Assembly (NCBI GenBank): GCA_021927905.1
Contig: BLLK01000060.1
Span: 62,001 to 126,000 of the forward strand
DNA from: Chaetoceros tenuissimus
Taxonomy: Eukaryota > Bacillariophyta > Thalassiosirophyceae > Chaetocerotales > Chaetocerotaceae
Direction: 5' to 3'
DNA length: 64,000 nt
Part shown: positions 38,952 to 50,196 of the stretch, piece after piece
How positions within the stretch are numbered: position 1 is the first letter of the stretch
Layout of the letters: each line of letters opens with the position of its first letter
The notes under the pieces: model-generated
Seen by the model: only the letters and a program-made list of their open reading frames with translations
Told to the model about the DNA's origin: nothing
The model's database searches: none
Program-made: the position numbers and the translations under genes

Positions 38952-41060
38952 CTATGTCGTGTTGAAAAAGGCATCTCTCTTTTTTACTAGCTTTTTGATC
39001 TTTCGTTTGGACAGTTCCTTACCTTCATTATCATGAGTAGGGAATCCATCGGAGTCGAATCTTGTAAATTGATTTGAAAATCTCTCTGATTGGAAAAATG
39101 TTTCAGGAGTAATATATTCACTTTGCTTTGAGTGACGTTTTGGCTTTTGAACTGTATGTTTATCGTCCTTGCTGTCACTAGTATTTTTTCGGAATCCAAT
39201 TCGCCATTGATGCTCGCTTTCTTGGGAGTCAAAAACTTCAATACCTATATTTGGTAGGTTTATATCTCTCATATTGTCGCAGAGCTTCAGCAAGTCTTTT
39301 GCTAGATTTGTATGTGATGATTCCTTATTGCGGACGTTATCCAATGACATTTTCCTAACCTCTTGGCGAAATTGAACTAGTTCATTGATCACAGAGTCGG
39401 TTCCAACCCCAACATTATCGTGATGTGTATCAGAGACCAAACCTGCCCTAACGGTCATATCACTGAAGCCAACAATCGAAAGACAATCTCTCAACGTTGA
39501 TATTAATTTTTCAAGAGCGAATGTAGGTGGATCTCGAGATGCGTTGTCTAAAATGTACTTGTTCCCTATTTCTGCTAGTTCTATCAATGCAGCTAAATAC
39601 TTTGCGCCATCCATATCGAAACCAGACTCTTTGTTGCCCGTCATGGCCTCGATACAATTTCGCATGCAGATGTTGGCCTGATCTAACAACTCATTTTCAT
39701 CCATTCCCCATTTGCTGGAAACCTCACTCCTTGATTTCCTTCTACTAATCCATTGTGAACCGTCCACAAGAAAACGGAGCAGTTTATCTCGTGTAACTTT
39801 TGCCTCTTCTAGCCTCGATTTTGAATATGTTGCCGGTCCACGGTAATTACCTGAAAGTCCAAGACACCATAACCTGAAGTCATCAGCAGGTGACGAGAAT
39901 GGATACTTATCATTCTCGTCCTCATGAAGAACGTCTCTGATAGTTATAAAATTTTTCAACGACTTTGACATCTTCAAACCATCAATATGTAAATGACCTG
40001 TGTGAACCCAATGTGGAATCCATTCCTCGCTTTGGTCTGTTTCATTATCTGCTCGATAAGCTTCAGCTTGTGCAATCTCATTTGTGTGATGAGGAAATTT
40101 GAGGTCTACTCCACCTGCATGAATCATTATCCTGTAGTTTTCTTTCATTGCATCTAGTCCCATTGTAGAATCAATCATTGCAGAGCACTCAATATGCCAG
40201 CCAGGTCTCCCCACTCCCCACTTGGAATCCCAAGCCAATTCTTCATTTTCAGCTTCTTTAGTTTTCCATAGAACAAAATCCCTTGGATCTCGCTTTTGAT
40301 TTTGTCTATCTTTAATACTTGTCTCACTGTTGGGATTATTGTCATCCCATGAAAACATTGACATATCGCGCCCAGGGGCTAATTTTCCATAACGGTTTCT
40401 TTTCTCTGTTTTAGTCTTTTCTTCAAATTTCACAACATCAAAATAAAGACCCTCTTCTAATCTATAAGCCATTCCATTCTCCTCAATCCTTTGTATGTAT
40501 GGAATGATAGCCGACTCAACATAATCAGTAACTCTAGTGACAATTGTTGGTCTCATACAATTCAAAGCATCCATATCTTGCCAAAATTCCTTTTCGTAAT
40601 GCCTTGCCAATTCCAATGGAGGGATATTTCTTTCCTTGGACCGAGTTAATATCTTATCATCTACATCTGTGATATTCATTATGAATATCGGAGGAGGGAT
40701 ACTTTCATTACAAGAAATGGTATTTTGTGTGTGCAGATATAGTAAACATCTTTGAATGATATCAAGAGCAACATAAGTACGAGCGTGGCCCAGATGTGCT
40801 GAATCATAGGTCGTTGGCCCACATGTATACCAAGCTATTCCCTTTGCCTTGATTGAGCAATCGCCTTCCTTTGAATATGTGTTTTGAGATACATTCAGTG
40901 GTATTTGTTTGTATGAATTACTTAATGAATCATAAAGAGTAAGCTGAGGAAGACTTTTGTTTTCTTTGGACGAAGTAGTGCTGAATAGTATACGAGACTG
41001 ATGAGTCACTGTCCGTCTCCATCGTGTATTCGATAAGCTCGACCTAAGATAGGATCTCAT
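38952..41060 (-). CDS. CARS: cysteinyl-tRNA synthetase, organellar-type N-terminus
   Basis: 702 aa, single exon, ATG 41060. The first 35 residues are Arg/Ser-rich without acids (MRSYLRSSLSNTRWRR...), a mitochondrial or dual-targeting presequence. Class I signatures: WYTCGPTTYDSAHLGHART (zinc Cys and HIGH-type HLGH), FIMNITDVDDKI, GRPGWHIECSAMI (zinc Cys), HHTNEIAQAEAY (zinc His) and LKMSKSLKNF (KMSKS). The anticodon-binding helical region follows, and about 60 basic residues extend the C-terminus (RKIKKLVKKRDAFF). It attaches cysteine to tRNA-Cys. Length is close to eukaryotic enzymes. Confidence 0.96.
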   Translation of the reverse strand: MRSYLRSSLSNTRWRRTVTHQSRILFSTTSSKENKSLPQLTLYDSLSNSYKQIPLNVSQNTYSKEGDCSIKAKGIAWYTCGPTTYDSAHLGHARTYVALDIIQRCLLYLHTQNTISCNESIPPPIFIMNITDVDDKILTRSKERNIPPLELARHYEKEFWQDMDALNCMRPTIVTRVTDYVESAIIPYIQRIEENGMAYRLEEGLYFDVVKFEEKTKTEKRNRYGKLAPGRDMSMFSWDDNNPNSETSIKDRQNQKRDPRDFVLWKTKEAENEELAWDSKWGVGRPGWHIECSAMIDSTMGLDAMKENYRIMIHAGGVDLKFPHHTNEIAQAEAYRADNETDQSEEWIPHWVHTGHLHIDGLKMSKSLKNFITIRDVLHEDENDKYPFSSPADDFRLWCLGLSGNYRGPATYSKSRLEEAKVTRDKLLRFLVDGSQWISRRKSRSEVSSKWGMDENELLDQANICMRNCIEAMTGNKESGFDMDGAKYLAALIELAEIGNKYILDNASRDPPTFALEKLISTLRDCLSIVGFSDMTVRAGLVSDTHHDNVGVGTDSVINELVQFRQEVRKMSLDNVRNKESSHTNLAKDLLKLCDNMRDINLPNIGIEVFDSQESEHQWRIGFRKNTSDSKDDKHTVQKPKRHSKQSEYITPETFFQSERFSNQFTRFDSDGFPTHDNEGKELSKRKIKKLVKKRDAFFNTT

Positions 41061-41708
41061 TTCTAGCTTAAGTCAGATTCAAAGTGCCAATGTTTTAAGG
41101 TGCTTCTTGATCGTACTTAGTGAAGTGTGTGCAGAAATGTAGAGTTTCATCATATGTAGGTAACTCTATTACTTCTGGAAATGTTTCATTTTTTAGATAT
41201 ATCTAATATAACCGTATCGGACTCGGTGATGACGAGATAGAAATGTGATCATCATTATTTATGCGACTTTCTAAAAAAGGGGAAATTAGCAACATATATT
41301 TCTTCAGTTTTGAAGGTTCAAATGCTCTGCAACGACTTTCTTTTAGACCTATTTGGGTTGCACACAATCCAGTCCATAATTCGAATTTAGATATCAGGAC
41401 ATCAGGACTTCATCTCTATTAATTCTCGTAAGTGTTGTTATCGGAGCAAACTCATATGAAATGTATCGAAAGAGGGGTTTTGATTCGTTCAACTGCGAAT
41501 GGCTAACCATGAGTGCATCTTTTTACTACCACGGCTAGCTAGTAGTACATAGTTCATGCTCCCCGTCGGAACTTCTTTATTCTGTCCATTTACATATCTT
41601 ACCGTTTCTATTATCTTCAAAAGGTCAGAGGAGAAAGTACAGTTCCCCTGTTTCAAAAATATATTCACAGTAACACTAGCTATTAGCCGTCATTTTTGAT
41701 TATCGACG
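41061..41708. other. divergent intergenic region
   Basis: About 650 bp between CARS (minus) and the HMG-box gene (plus). A short direct repeat (ATCAGGAC twice, near 41395-41410) is visible; otherwise nothing. No ORF of note. Confidence 0.4.
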
Positions 41709-43445
41709 ATGCCAAATCTAAGCGAAAAGGATCATGATGAGCTTGAAGACTTTCTTGACCCAATCGATGAGGCAATCAATGATGAGGATTACGACGCACT
41801 TAATGCAACCATCCAACCAGTTCCAATTGTACCAGTAAATGTACACCCACATCATCATCCACCGCCACCTCCTCACTTTTATCACCTTCATCCGCCTCCT
41901 CCGCATACATATCATCCTCGTATGCATGCCATTCCTACTAATGTCCATCACATGTCTCCTCCGCCTCATCATCAACATCATCTAGGGCCAATGCCACAGC
42001 CACTCTACCAAATTTTGGGTATGAGATCACCACACCGACAAATTGAACATGGTAAAGTATTTTTTGATACCAATGAAACGCATCAGAGAGATTTTGGTTC
42101 CAACAAGGAAACAGATAATTTAGAAATGCTTAGGGGCATTGACCATGACCCAATCGAAATTTGTCCAGAAACGTTGCAGAAGCAGTTGCAAAAGAATAGT
42201 TCCAAACATATAAATCTTGAGCAAGACAAAGAGACCCAAGTGGCTGTAAATGAAGAGGACAATAACAATATTTCAAACAATGGAAAAGTGACGGAAGTTA
42301 ATGAAGAAGAAGAAAATGACCAATTACGATTTGATACCAAAGTAGAATCAGAACCTCAAGATCCAGAGGTAAAGGCTCGGCGTGAATTAATTGAAAAAAC
42401 CGAAGCGAAGTCTGAATTGGAAATTGCACTCAAAACCGAACTTGATATTCGAAAGAAGCAAGTAGAAACATTGCGGTCTGAATTGATACATATGAAGAAC
42501 TTTGTGTCTAGAAGAAGGCAAAAATACAAGCGAAAACGATCCAATGATAAAGCTCCACGTAAGGCAATGTCAGCATATAATCTTTTCATGCAAGATAGAT
42601 TTAGAAAGATTGCAAAAGAGAATAAGGAAGTACTCTTGGATGCTAGTAATTGTAAGAATATGGAACGCGTTGAGGCTTCTTCCCTTGTTACCAAGACCGG
42701 TCATGAATGGTCGAAGCTTTCTCTTGAGCAAAGACAGGTGTATGAAGAAAGGGCAAAGGCCGATAGAGAAAGGTACGAGAAGGAAATGGATATCTACAAT
42801 CCTGGTCGAAAGAATGTTAGAAAGAGAGCGAAGACTGCATACAACATGTTTTTCACTGCCCATATGAACGCTTTGAAAAGCAAAGACAAAACTTTTCCAT
42901 CTGAACGTGGAGAAGCTGCCCGTATTGTCGGAAATGCATGGAAGAAATTGAGTTCTGAGGACAGACAAATGTATGAAGAAAGTGCCACTCTAGCCAACGA
43001 AAAAATGGAGCGAGAATATAAGGCCAAAATTGCTGAAGAGAAAGAACAAGAGGAAAATGAGGAACAGGAAAAAGAGAAAATGAAAAAGCTTGAAAGACAA
43101 GACCATCATCATATTCTACATCAGGAAGAGAAGGAAGACGAAATAAAGGATTTTGAAGAAAAGGAAGACGAAGAAAACAATTTCGAGAACGAAAGTACAG
43201 CTGAAGCAGCAACTGTTGAGCAACCTGCTCCTGTGATGATACCTCACGTCCCGCCGCCTCCAGGTATGTTGTTCTATCCGCCTGTTCCTATCGAGTACTA
43301 TCATATTCCTCCTCCACCTGGAGCGATACCGATTGAAGGTGGCAAAGAGCATGCTGGAAATGCACATCCACCAGTCTTCTCGCCATTTCCTTATCATCCG
43401 CATTTTCCTCCACCTCATTTTCAACCACCTCCTCCTGAAATGTAG
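41709..43445 (+). CDS. double HMG-box DNA-binding protein with His/Pro-rich flanks
   Basis: 578 aa, single exon. Residues about 45-105 are rich in His and Pro (e.g. PHHHPPPPPHFYHLHPPPPH), and the last 70 residues again. A basic/coiled stretch (LDIRKKQVETLRSELIHMKN) leads into HMG box 1 (APRKAMSAYNLFMQDRFRK...SKLSLEQRQVYEERAKADRE) and HMG box 2 (RKRAKTAYNMFFTAHMNALK...WKKLSSEDRQMYEESA). Each box has the aromatic/Pro/Trp-type core. A Glu/Lys-rich coiled coil follows. It is a nuclear architectural or transcription factor of the HMGB/TOX type, without a sequence-specific class being clear. Confidence 0.9.
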   Translation: MPNLSEKDHDELEDFLDPIDEAINDEDYDALNATIQPVPIVPVNVHPHHHPPPPPHFYHLHPPPPHTYHPRMHAIPTNVHHMSPPPHHQHHLGPMPQPLYQILGMRSPHRQIEHGKVFFDTNETHQRDFGSNKETDNLEMLRGIDHDPIEICPETLQKQLQKNSSKHINLEQDKETQVAVNEEDNNNISNNGKVTEVNEEEENDQLRFDTKVESEPQDPEVKARRELIEKTEAKSELEIALKTELDIRKKQVETLRSELIHMKNFVSRRRQKYKRKRSNDKAPRKAMSAYNLFMQDRFRKIAKENKEVLLDASNCKNMERVEASSLVTKTGHEWSKLSLEQRQVYEERAKADRERYEKEMDIYNPGRKNVRKRAKTAYNMFFTAHMNALKSKDKTFPSERGEAARIVGNAWKKLSSEDRQMYEESATLANEKMEREYKAKIAEEKEQEENEEQEKEKMKKLERQDHHHILHQEEKEDEIKDFEEKEDEENNFENESTAEAATVEQPAPVMIPHVPPPPGMLFYPPVPIEYYHIPPPPGAIPIEGGKEHAGNAHPPVFSPFPYHPHFPPPHFQPPPPEM

Positions 43446-44012
43446 TTATGACAGATAAGTTCAAGTATTTCTTTTATTGATTGCTCAGTAAAAATTAGTT
43501 AATAAAATAAAATTAAAATAGCAAACACCTTGTATAGCTTTCCTTCATTTCATTTTTTTATAGGTACCCTATAGAATGCTTCTCTTGCCAATGCTGTGTA
43601 CCAGCTGTTATTGCGTGCAGACATCATCAGAAATTTTATACATTATAAAAGATACAAAAGGATGCAACAAAATTCGGATTTGCATTCTTCATTTTCTAGG
43701 ATTTTCATTTGAAATAGCTTTTAAAAAAAATTAAAATTTTTTTTTATTAAAAGCTGGAGACCTTGAAGTTATGTAAAGATCTCTCACATCAAGTTGAAGT
43801 TGAATCTGGGAATCTGCCACGACAAGCCACGACATTGAAGAAATGTATGACATATATTTTTATTGTCAAATTTACGTCCAAATCCGGGTGGTAATAGGGA
43901 AAAGCGAGAACCATTTGAACTTTCACTCGTGAATCGTGAACACCCACCACCACTTCAGCCAGATTGTACCACATAAACACCACACACTAGTCCTCTTTGC
44001 ATAAAAATCACC
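43446..44012. other. intergenic region with AT-rich hairpin
   Basis: 567 bp. AGCTTTTAA at 43716-43724 is repeated inverted (TTAAAAGCT) at 43747-43755 around an A/T-only core, a possible hairpin or 3'-end signal of the HMG gene. No ORF is supported. Confidence 0.5.
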
Positions 44013-44537
44013 ATGTACAATAATTCAACACTTTCAAACAGAGAGAGAAAAATCTTGATATCTTTAGATAAAATGAATAGAGACTACAGAGAGAGAGGTT
44101 CACACGCGGTAGAGCGTGAAGAATATGAAAGCCGACGTTCCTCATCATATTACTGTTACGAGGATGACTTCGCTAACGATGATACCAAAACTTTTCTTCT
44201 AAATGATCCATCTCAACGGCAAGAAGCATGCAATGGATATAGCTGCAATGAGACCAATAGTGATAGTCACGACATACAGCAAGCCCATAGGCGGAAGTAT
44301 AGCAGTCAAGCTAGAGAGGGAAGCAATAATAGCATGTATAGAAGCATTTATCACCGCCAACAACAGCATGAGTACTACCAAGACGATGAGGCCCAATTTA
44401 GTTACTTTAGCAACAAAAACTCAGCAATCACAATTGCTTCATATGTACTACTTTTATCGATTGTCGCGTTCGGCTACCTCATAAAGGAGATGATTCAAGA
44501 ATATGACAATGTCTCATCAATAGATCAAGCGGTGTAA
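44013..44537 (+). CDS. hypothetical tail-anchored protein
   Basis: 174 aa, ATG 44013 (context ATCACCATG). The first 135 residues are hydrophilic and rich in Arg, Ser, Tyr, Gln and Asp with no apparent fold. A single hydrophobic helix (AITIASYVLLLSIVAFGYLI, about 138-157) lies near the C-terminus with a short acidic tail, the layout of a tail-anchored membrane protein. The composition is SNARE-like only in topology; no SNARE or other motif is recognised. Confidence 0.55.
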   Translation: MYNNSTLSNRERKILISLDKMNRDYRERGSHAVEREEYESRRSSSYYCYEDDFANDDTKTFLLNDPSQRQEACNGYSCNETNSDSHDIQQAHRRKYSSQAREGSNNSMYRSIYHRQQQHEYYQDDEAQFSYFSNKNSAITIASYVLLLSIVAFGYLIKEMIQEYDNVSSIDQAV

Positions 44538-45449
44538 GACTTGACTTCCAGCACTTCTGTACCCTTAGCCTGTAATAGTAAAGTGATATTATTAAGAGAA
44601 TCTCATCTGAATTTTTACAATAGAGTATGTGGGGGTATCAGAATTGAATATCCCTCAATCACTTCGATTCGTCCATGGGCTGCCCCTTCCTATCATCACA
44701 TTTTTTTTGTAATGCTTCCCATACATAGGAAGAAAGAATTAGATTGAAACAACAAAGTAATTTCAACAATATATGAATATTATAGCATTTATCTATAGAT
44801 AAATACATGACATAATTTAATTAAATGCAATTTTCAGACGAATCAAGTGATTTGCAATTGATCTATCAAATAAGTGGCTGTGAATAACAGTGAACACCAA
44901 TGTTGAACAACGATGTAATTTGGGAAAGTTCTACCAAGGGGTTCTACAGAAAATTTCAAGATCTTTCGATATAGCGTATATAAAATGAATCCATACTTTA
45001 ATTAAAAATATTTCGCTCTTTTCTCACTATGATTTTTGAAATGAAAACATTTTTTCAATTGAAATTGATAGCAAAACATCGGAAAAAATTGGGAGTTGAA
45101 ATAAGAGGTTGAAGTTGTGATGGTATGCACCAGATGCATTCGACAGGTGCTGTTTACTCACGCAGTGCTTGTCGCAATGGAAGCAACAATGTAAAACCAT
45201 ATGACAGTAAATGCTTCAACTTCAAGTTGAGTTTAGTTCTTCTCACTTCATTCAATTTCATTCCCATTTTCATTTCACCCTACCCGATATGGATTAGGTT
45301 CTAATCTAATATATGTATCTTAGATATACCCCTTCAAACCCCCTCACCAAAATGGAGAAGATGCTGAAAGAAGCACTTGGAAACATCTTTTTGCACACAC
45401 AGAGGATACAAAAAACTAACACATAGTGCAAAGCACCCATTAATCATAC
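44538..45449. other. intergenic region, no gene seen
   Basis: About 910 bp, the longest gene-free stretch outside the repeat island. A short frame at 44541-44747 starts with TTG and looks random. AT-rich with TTTAATTAAA-type runs near 44810-44830. It must hold the 3' end of the left gene and the distal promoter of PSMA1. Confidence 0.4.
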
Positions 45450-45458
45450 TATAAAAAG
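45450..45458 (+). promoter_or_regulatory. TATA-like box of the proteasome gene
   Basis: TATAAAAAG lies 42 bp before the start codon at 45501, within a short A/C-rich leader. The spacing would fit a TATA box with a leader of roughly 15-20 nt, short but not impossible; the transcription start is not known. Confidence 0.4.
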
Positions 45459-45500
45459 CAGCACTCTTCATTAGTCATTAACTCACCAACATTAACGAAA

Positions 45501-46295
45501 ATGTTTAGAAATCAATACGACACAGATGTAACTGTATGGTCTCCAGAAGGACGCCTCCTCCAAGTCGAGTACGCAATGGAATCGGTGAAGCAAGGATCAG
45601 CTTGTGTCGGTCTTCGCTCCTCCTCCTACGCAGTCCTTGGAGCACTCAAAAGATCCGTCTCGGAACTATCATCTCACCAAAAGAAGATCCTCGAGATCGA
45701 CAACCACATGGCAATCGGAATCGCAGGACTCACTGCTGATGCAAGAACCCTTGCTAAATGGATGCGTAACGAATGCTTGAACCACAAATATGTCTACGGA
45801 ACGCCTATTTCCGCCTCAAGACTTGTTACAGATTTAGCAGATAGACACCAGAGAACTACACAGACATATGTCAGACGCCCGTATGGAGTTGGACTTCTTG
45901 TTGCTTCTGTGGATAAGACCGGACCTCATCTTCATCAGACTTGTCCTTCTGGAAATGTATATGAATATTATGCAAGTGCTATTGGAGCAAGAAGCCAGAG
46001 TGGAAGGACTTACCTTGAAAAGATATACCAAGAGCTTGATAATATGAATAGAGATGATTTAATCATGCATGCTTTGAGAGCTCTGTCGGGATGTATTTCT
46101 GGAGACGGTGAACTGACCAAGGAAAATGCAAGCATTGCTATTGTCGGGAAGGATGAAGATTATACCTTGTTGGAAGGTGATGAACTAAAGCCTTACTTGG
46201 ATAGACTAGAGTTAGAAGCAGGTGATAAGGACGAGGAAGTGGAGGATGTTGAGGAAGAAGAGGACGATTCAAGTGATGATGCTATGGATGTATAA
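45501..46295 (+). CDS. PSMA1: 20S proteasome subunit alpha type 1 (alpha6)
   Basis: 264 aa, single exon. It starts MFRNQYDTDVTVWSPEGRLL, which is specific for alpha6/PSMA1, followed by QVEYAMESVKQGSACVGLRS (alpha-subunit N-helix signature), IDNHMAIGIAGLTADARTLA, YVRRPYGVGLLVASVDKTGP and GARSQSGRTYLEK. The C-terminal tail is acidic (VEDVEEEEDDSSDDAMDV), as in many alpha subunits. It forms part of the outer heptameric ring of the 20S core and helps gate entry. Early codons are strongly optimised. Length is normal. Confidence 0.97.
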   Translation: MFRNQYDTDVTVWSPEGRLLQVEYAMESVKQGSACVGLRSSSYAVLGALKRSVSELSSHQKKILEIDNHMAIGIAGLTADARTLAKWMRNECLNHKYVYGTPISASRLVTDLADRHQRTTQTYVRRPYGVGLLVASVDKTGPHLHQTCPSGNVYEYYASAIGARSQSGRTYLEKIYQELDNMNRDDLIMHALRALSGCISGDGELTKENASIAIVGKDEDYTLLEGDELKPYLDRLELEAGDKDEEVEDVEEEEDDSSDDAMDV

Positions 46296-46689
46296 TTTTG
46301 TATATGATGTTTACTCATTACAGTAATTGATTACTTTAGATGAACATTACTTTTTATGATATCATTTTTATGAGTAAAGAAAAAAATGCTAGGGGTGTAG
46401 TAATGGAAAGCATTGCTTTCTCTGATTCATTCCTAAACAGTTCTTGTCTTTTTTCTGAAGAAAGCATGTCTACGAACGAGTAGATTCGATGATGCGTCGC
46501 TTTTCTTTCGTAAAGTAAAATTTCTATCTACTGTAGATACAAATTTGAATCTATAATAATTAAAAAGATTAGATACAGGTGTCATTCAACTTCTTTCAAT
46601 TTCAAAGGTATCATTTTATCAGGAAAAAATCAAGAAATACCTAAAAATAGTTTACATTAGCTTATATTTTCAATCCCCTTGATGTAGCT
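46296..46689. other. intergenic region between convergent genes
   Basis: About 390 bp between the 3' ends of PSMA1 and topoisomerase III. AT-rich; no gene or repeat is recognised. Confidence 0.4.
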
Positions 46690-49600
46690 TCATCTATTTG
46701 AATTATTAGGACAATTTGAAGCATAGTGACCTGGCTGATTGCAGCGAAAGCACACAATGCCTCCATTGTTATTGTTATTTGTAGTAGTGTTGAAACTTCT
46801 TCCCCTCCCTCTATCATTACTACTTGAAGAGAAGTTGGTTCTTCTCGAGTTGGAGCTGTTTCCAGAACGTCTATTGTGAATTTGCACTTGGTTGACTTGA
46901 GGCACTGTCAATCCAAAGTCTGTTTTGAGTGTATTATTACATAGTACACATGCGACCAATACACGAGGAATACCGGGTGGAACAGACCCATTTTTCCATT
47001 GGAACTTTAACTTGCGTACTGTTTTATTTGGATTTGAGCAGCGTCCACAGAAAACTTCGTTTTGATTATTATGTGAGGCATCTTCCTCTATAATATCAAC
47101 AGACCTCGCTTCTCTAGGCATCCAAATAGTAAAATTACATTTTGTAGTGCGGTAATTTGAACATGATAGGACATAGCTTCCTTTCTGGTTCTTTTTCAGG
47201 CATATTTTCCCAGACCCATTTGTACAAAAAGGACATGGAAATACCTCAACATCATCATTGCTAGAGCCTTGAGCGAGTGTACAAGTTGGATGAGTACATT
47301 GGAAACAGCGAAAGTCGACAGTACTTCCACCATGTTCCGCTGGAGGATCTGAAAAACATTTTGGACATAAAGTATATCCATTGCCAGTGTAGTCGCCATC
47401 GGCTTGAATCAAAATAACTTGGAAATTGCAAATCGGGCATTTAATTGGTTCTTGAGTTGCTGAAGAAGCTGGTTCTGGAGATCCCTTTGCTGGCAGAGGC
47501 ATTCCAAGCGAGCAATTAGAACAGTGGACTAATTTCATAGGTGCTCTGCCATTGTTATTATTGTTGCGTCGACCACGACTATTATTTGCTCCTCTCAGTT
47601 GTCTTAGGCTTGTATGGCCACCACATCTACCACATAAAGAAAAGCGTTGCCGAAGAACTGTCGAGCTCGCGGTATCACTTCCAATTCGAGTGAAATGTCT
47701 TGCCACAGCTTGGTCGAGTTTATGCGCTTCTGCACTGACCTTATTGAAACACTCGAGCATTTTCCTGAGTATAGGCCCCATAATATCCTCCTTTCTCTTT
47801 CTCCCCAACGCGACTGCATTGCATTCAGCCTCCATCTAGATTTGAGTGTAATTTGAGTGATCATCCAGAACAAATATGTAAAAAAAGATTTAAAATGTCA
47901 CGCACCTCTCTCCTGAGATCAGGTCTATTTAATTGATACCCCATACTATTATATCCTTCCACTAGTGCTATTCCCAATTTTGTAGGCATGAATCTTTGAC
48001 TGTTATCTTTTTCTGCATATTTTCGTTCTTGAATAGTAGTGATGTGCTGAGCAATGGTTGCATCAGTACCAATTCCATTACGATCCATGAGGGAAATAAG
48101 CTCTACCTCTAAAGTTGATGTGAGATACAAAGCCCTTTACATGACAGACATAAAAGCAAGCTATGACTTACCAGTTATTGGAGTGGGTGGGGAGGTTGTA
48201 CCATCCTTCATAATCAAGGAGGTGGGTGTAAAACGACTACCAACCTGAACATTAGGAAGTTCTCCTTGACCTGTGCTCCATCGCTCCCAAGGAGAGTAAA
48301 TCTCCAACCAATTCTTCTCGAGAACCATAAGTCCCTTTGCTGCAAACTCTTCTGATGCCATCTTTACTTTTAGCTCGGTTTCCTTTCCAACTGCATCTCT
48401 TGAGCAACAAGCGAGATAGTGTTTTACGACTAATATATATACATTTCGTTGATTAGGATCTCCAATAGTATTCGGATCCACAGCCTTACAAGGGGAAATA
48501 GGAGGATGCGCTTTATCATCATTCCTTCCAGCTCGAGGATTCTGAAAATTATTGTTAGACAGGAGTTTAGAAGCATAGTCGCCAAACTCGCCATCGATTG
48601 CTTGAAAGCTTCTAATCAAGGGAATATGTTGAAACTCTGGTCGAAAAATTTCTGTTTCAGTTCTTGGGTAAGAAATTAAACCTTGCTGGTATAGCTCTTC
48701 TGCAGCTGTCATCAGTCTTTCACTACCAATTCTCAAGTACCTCGATGCTCTCTTTTGTAGTTCAACAGTTGCTAATGGAACAGGTCTCCACTTATTCTTT
48801 GGTCGACCCTCCAAGCTTACCACTGTAGCTTGCCCTACATCCAAACAGCTCTCATAAAGTGACATAGTTAAAACACGATCATATAATCTATCTCGTTTCC
48901 ATTTGAGAAATACATTTTTTGTGTTGGACCTACTATCTCTCTGTCGATTGTTTGCCTCAGCAGTACCATTTTCAACAAAGTTTCCTTCACTATCTAATGT
49001 GATTGACATTTCAATATACCAGAAATCTTCTGGTATAAATGTTTGTATTCTAGCCCATCTCTCTACAACAAAGCCTAAAGTAGGGAATTGACATGGTCCA
49101 TACGAAATAACACCCTGACTTCCATTTGCAAATTCATCGAATTTCTTTTGTAACCGTAACGTTTGAAAACGCGTAAAAGCGGCACCTACTCGTAAGTCAT
49201 GTTCACTTCTAGCTTCCACAGCATTTACAAAGTTTTCATTGATTCTACCTAGAGTTTGAAGTGCCCGACGAATCTCTTGAGGTAAAACAGTAGAGAACTT
49301 TGCTCTGTAAATTTTATCCCTGAGACGAGGATTCCCTTCTAAACAAACTTGCCGCACTTCTGCTGAAATTGCTTCTCCCTCTCTATCACAATCCAACCAA
49401 AGTATTATTGCATCTGCTTCTCGAGCCATGCGTACTAGCATATTTTTCAGAGGTTCCATATCGTTGCTATATGTTGTTTCAATAGGTGCATCAAACAAAG
49501 CAGAAGGTGGACATGAACTCCAACCATATGCCGCACCAAAGTCTTGACTGGCTAAATGACCTCTTACTGAAGTGGTGATCATGGTATGAGGTCTATTTGT

Positions 49601-49789
49601 TCCTGGTCCATGATGTCTCCCATCGCCCTGCATCATAATGTTTGGAAAGGTTACGTTTTCACATGTAAATACTTGTGCAGCATTGTTGCGAGTCATTCCT
49701 TTGTCTCTTGATCCTTGGGATTGGGCAAAGACCCCGGCCAGTGCTCTTGCCACGCTTGGCTTTTCTGCAACGTTAAGCACTCTAGTCAT
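46690..49789 (-). CDS. TOP3: DNA topoisomerase III (type IA) with C-terminal zinc motifs
   Basis: Three exons: 49789-48172, 48108-47906 and 47835-46690, with introns of 63 and 70 nt; 988 aa. Toprim domain: VLNVAEKPSVARALAG and WLDCDREGEA (acidic Asp133/Asp135/Glu137). Catalytic Tyr374 lies in GLISYPRTETE. Exon junctions restore PPTPITEVELISLMDRNGIG and LRREMEAECNAVALGRKR, both strongly family-like. The C-terminus carries several Cys4-type zinc motifs (CGRCGGH, CSNCSLG, CPICNF, CPFCTNGSGKIC) and ends with a CCHC knuckle (CFRCNQPGHYASNCP). With a RecQ helicase and RMI1 it dissolves double Holliday junctions. The zinc-rich tail is that of TOP3-alpha rather than TOP3-beta. Confidence 0.95.
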
Positions 49790-50196
49790 TTCATATATCA
49801 AGAAATGTATATTTTCCTTTGCAATGATTTTTTAATAGATGCAATATCTCATTATTTATTTTTTGTTTTTGATGTCCAAGTAGAAACACTGTAGTATGAG
49901 TAAGTACGTACGGTAGAGAAGTGGACAAACTTTTGTAGCCATTTAGGTTTGCTTTCTTGGCTATAACGAATGAATGAAGAAGAACACGCACAGCAATCAC
50001 CAATCACCATCATAATTACGTAAGATGAGATAGATAACAGTAGTTGAAGTTACTAGAAGCTTTTAGTATCTCATTTTTAACTACTTCACACAGATAAGGA
50101 AAGTGATAGAAGCGAGGGGTTGCGAAAGAAGTGCCAAATTCCAAAGTTGAAAAAGATCAAAGGTCATTAAAAGAAGAGAGAATCCAAACAAGAAAA
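49790..50196. promoter_or_regulatory. divergent promoter region
   Basis: About 400 bp between TOP3 (minus) and the SnoaL-like gene (plus). A frame runs upstream of 50197 to 50131, but with GTG only. No specific element is recognised. Confidence 0.4.

Noticed and set aside
44541-44747. 68-codon plus frame right of the tail-anchored gene
   Set aside because: Starts with TTG, no recognisable features.
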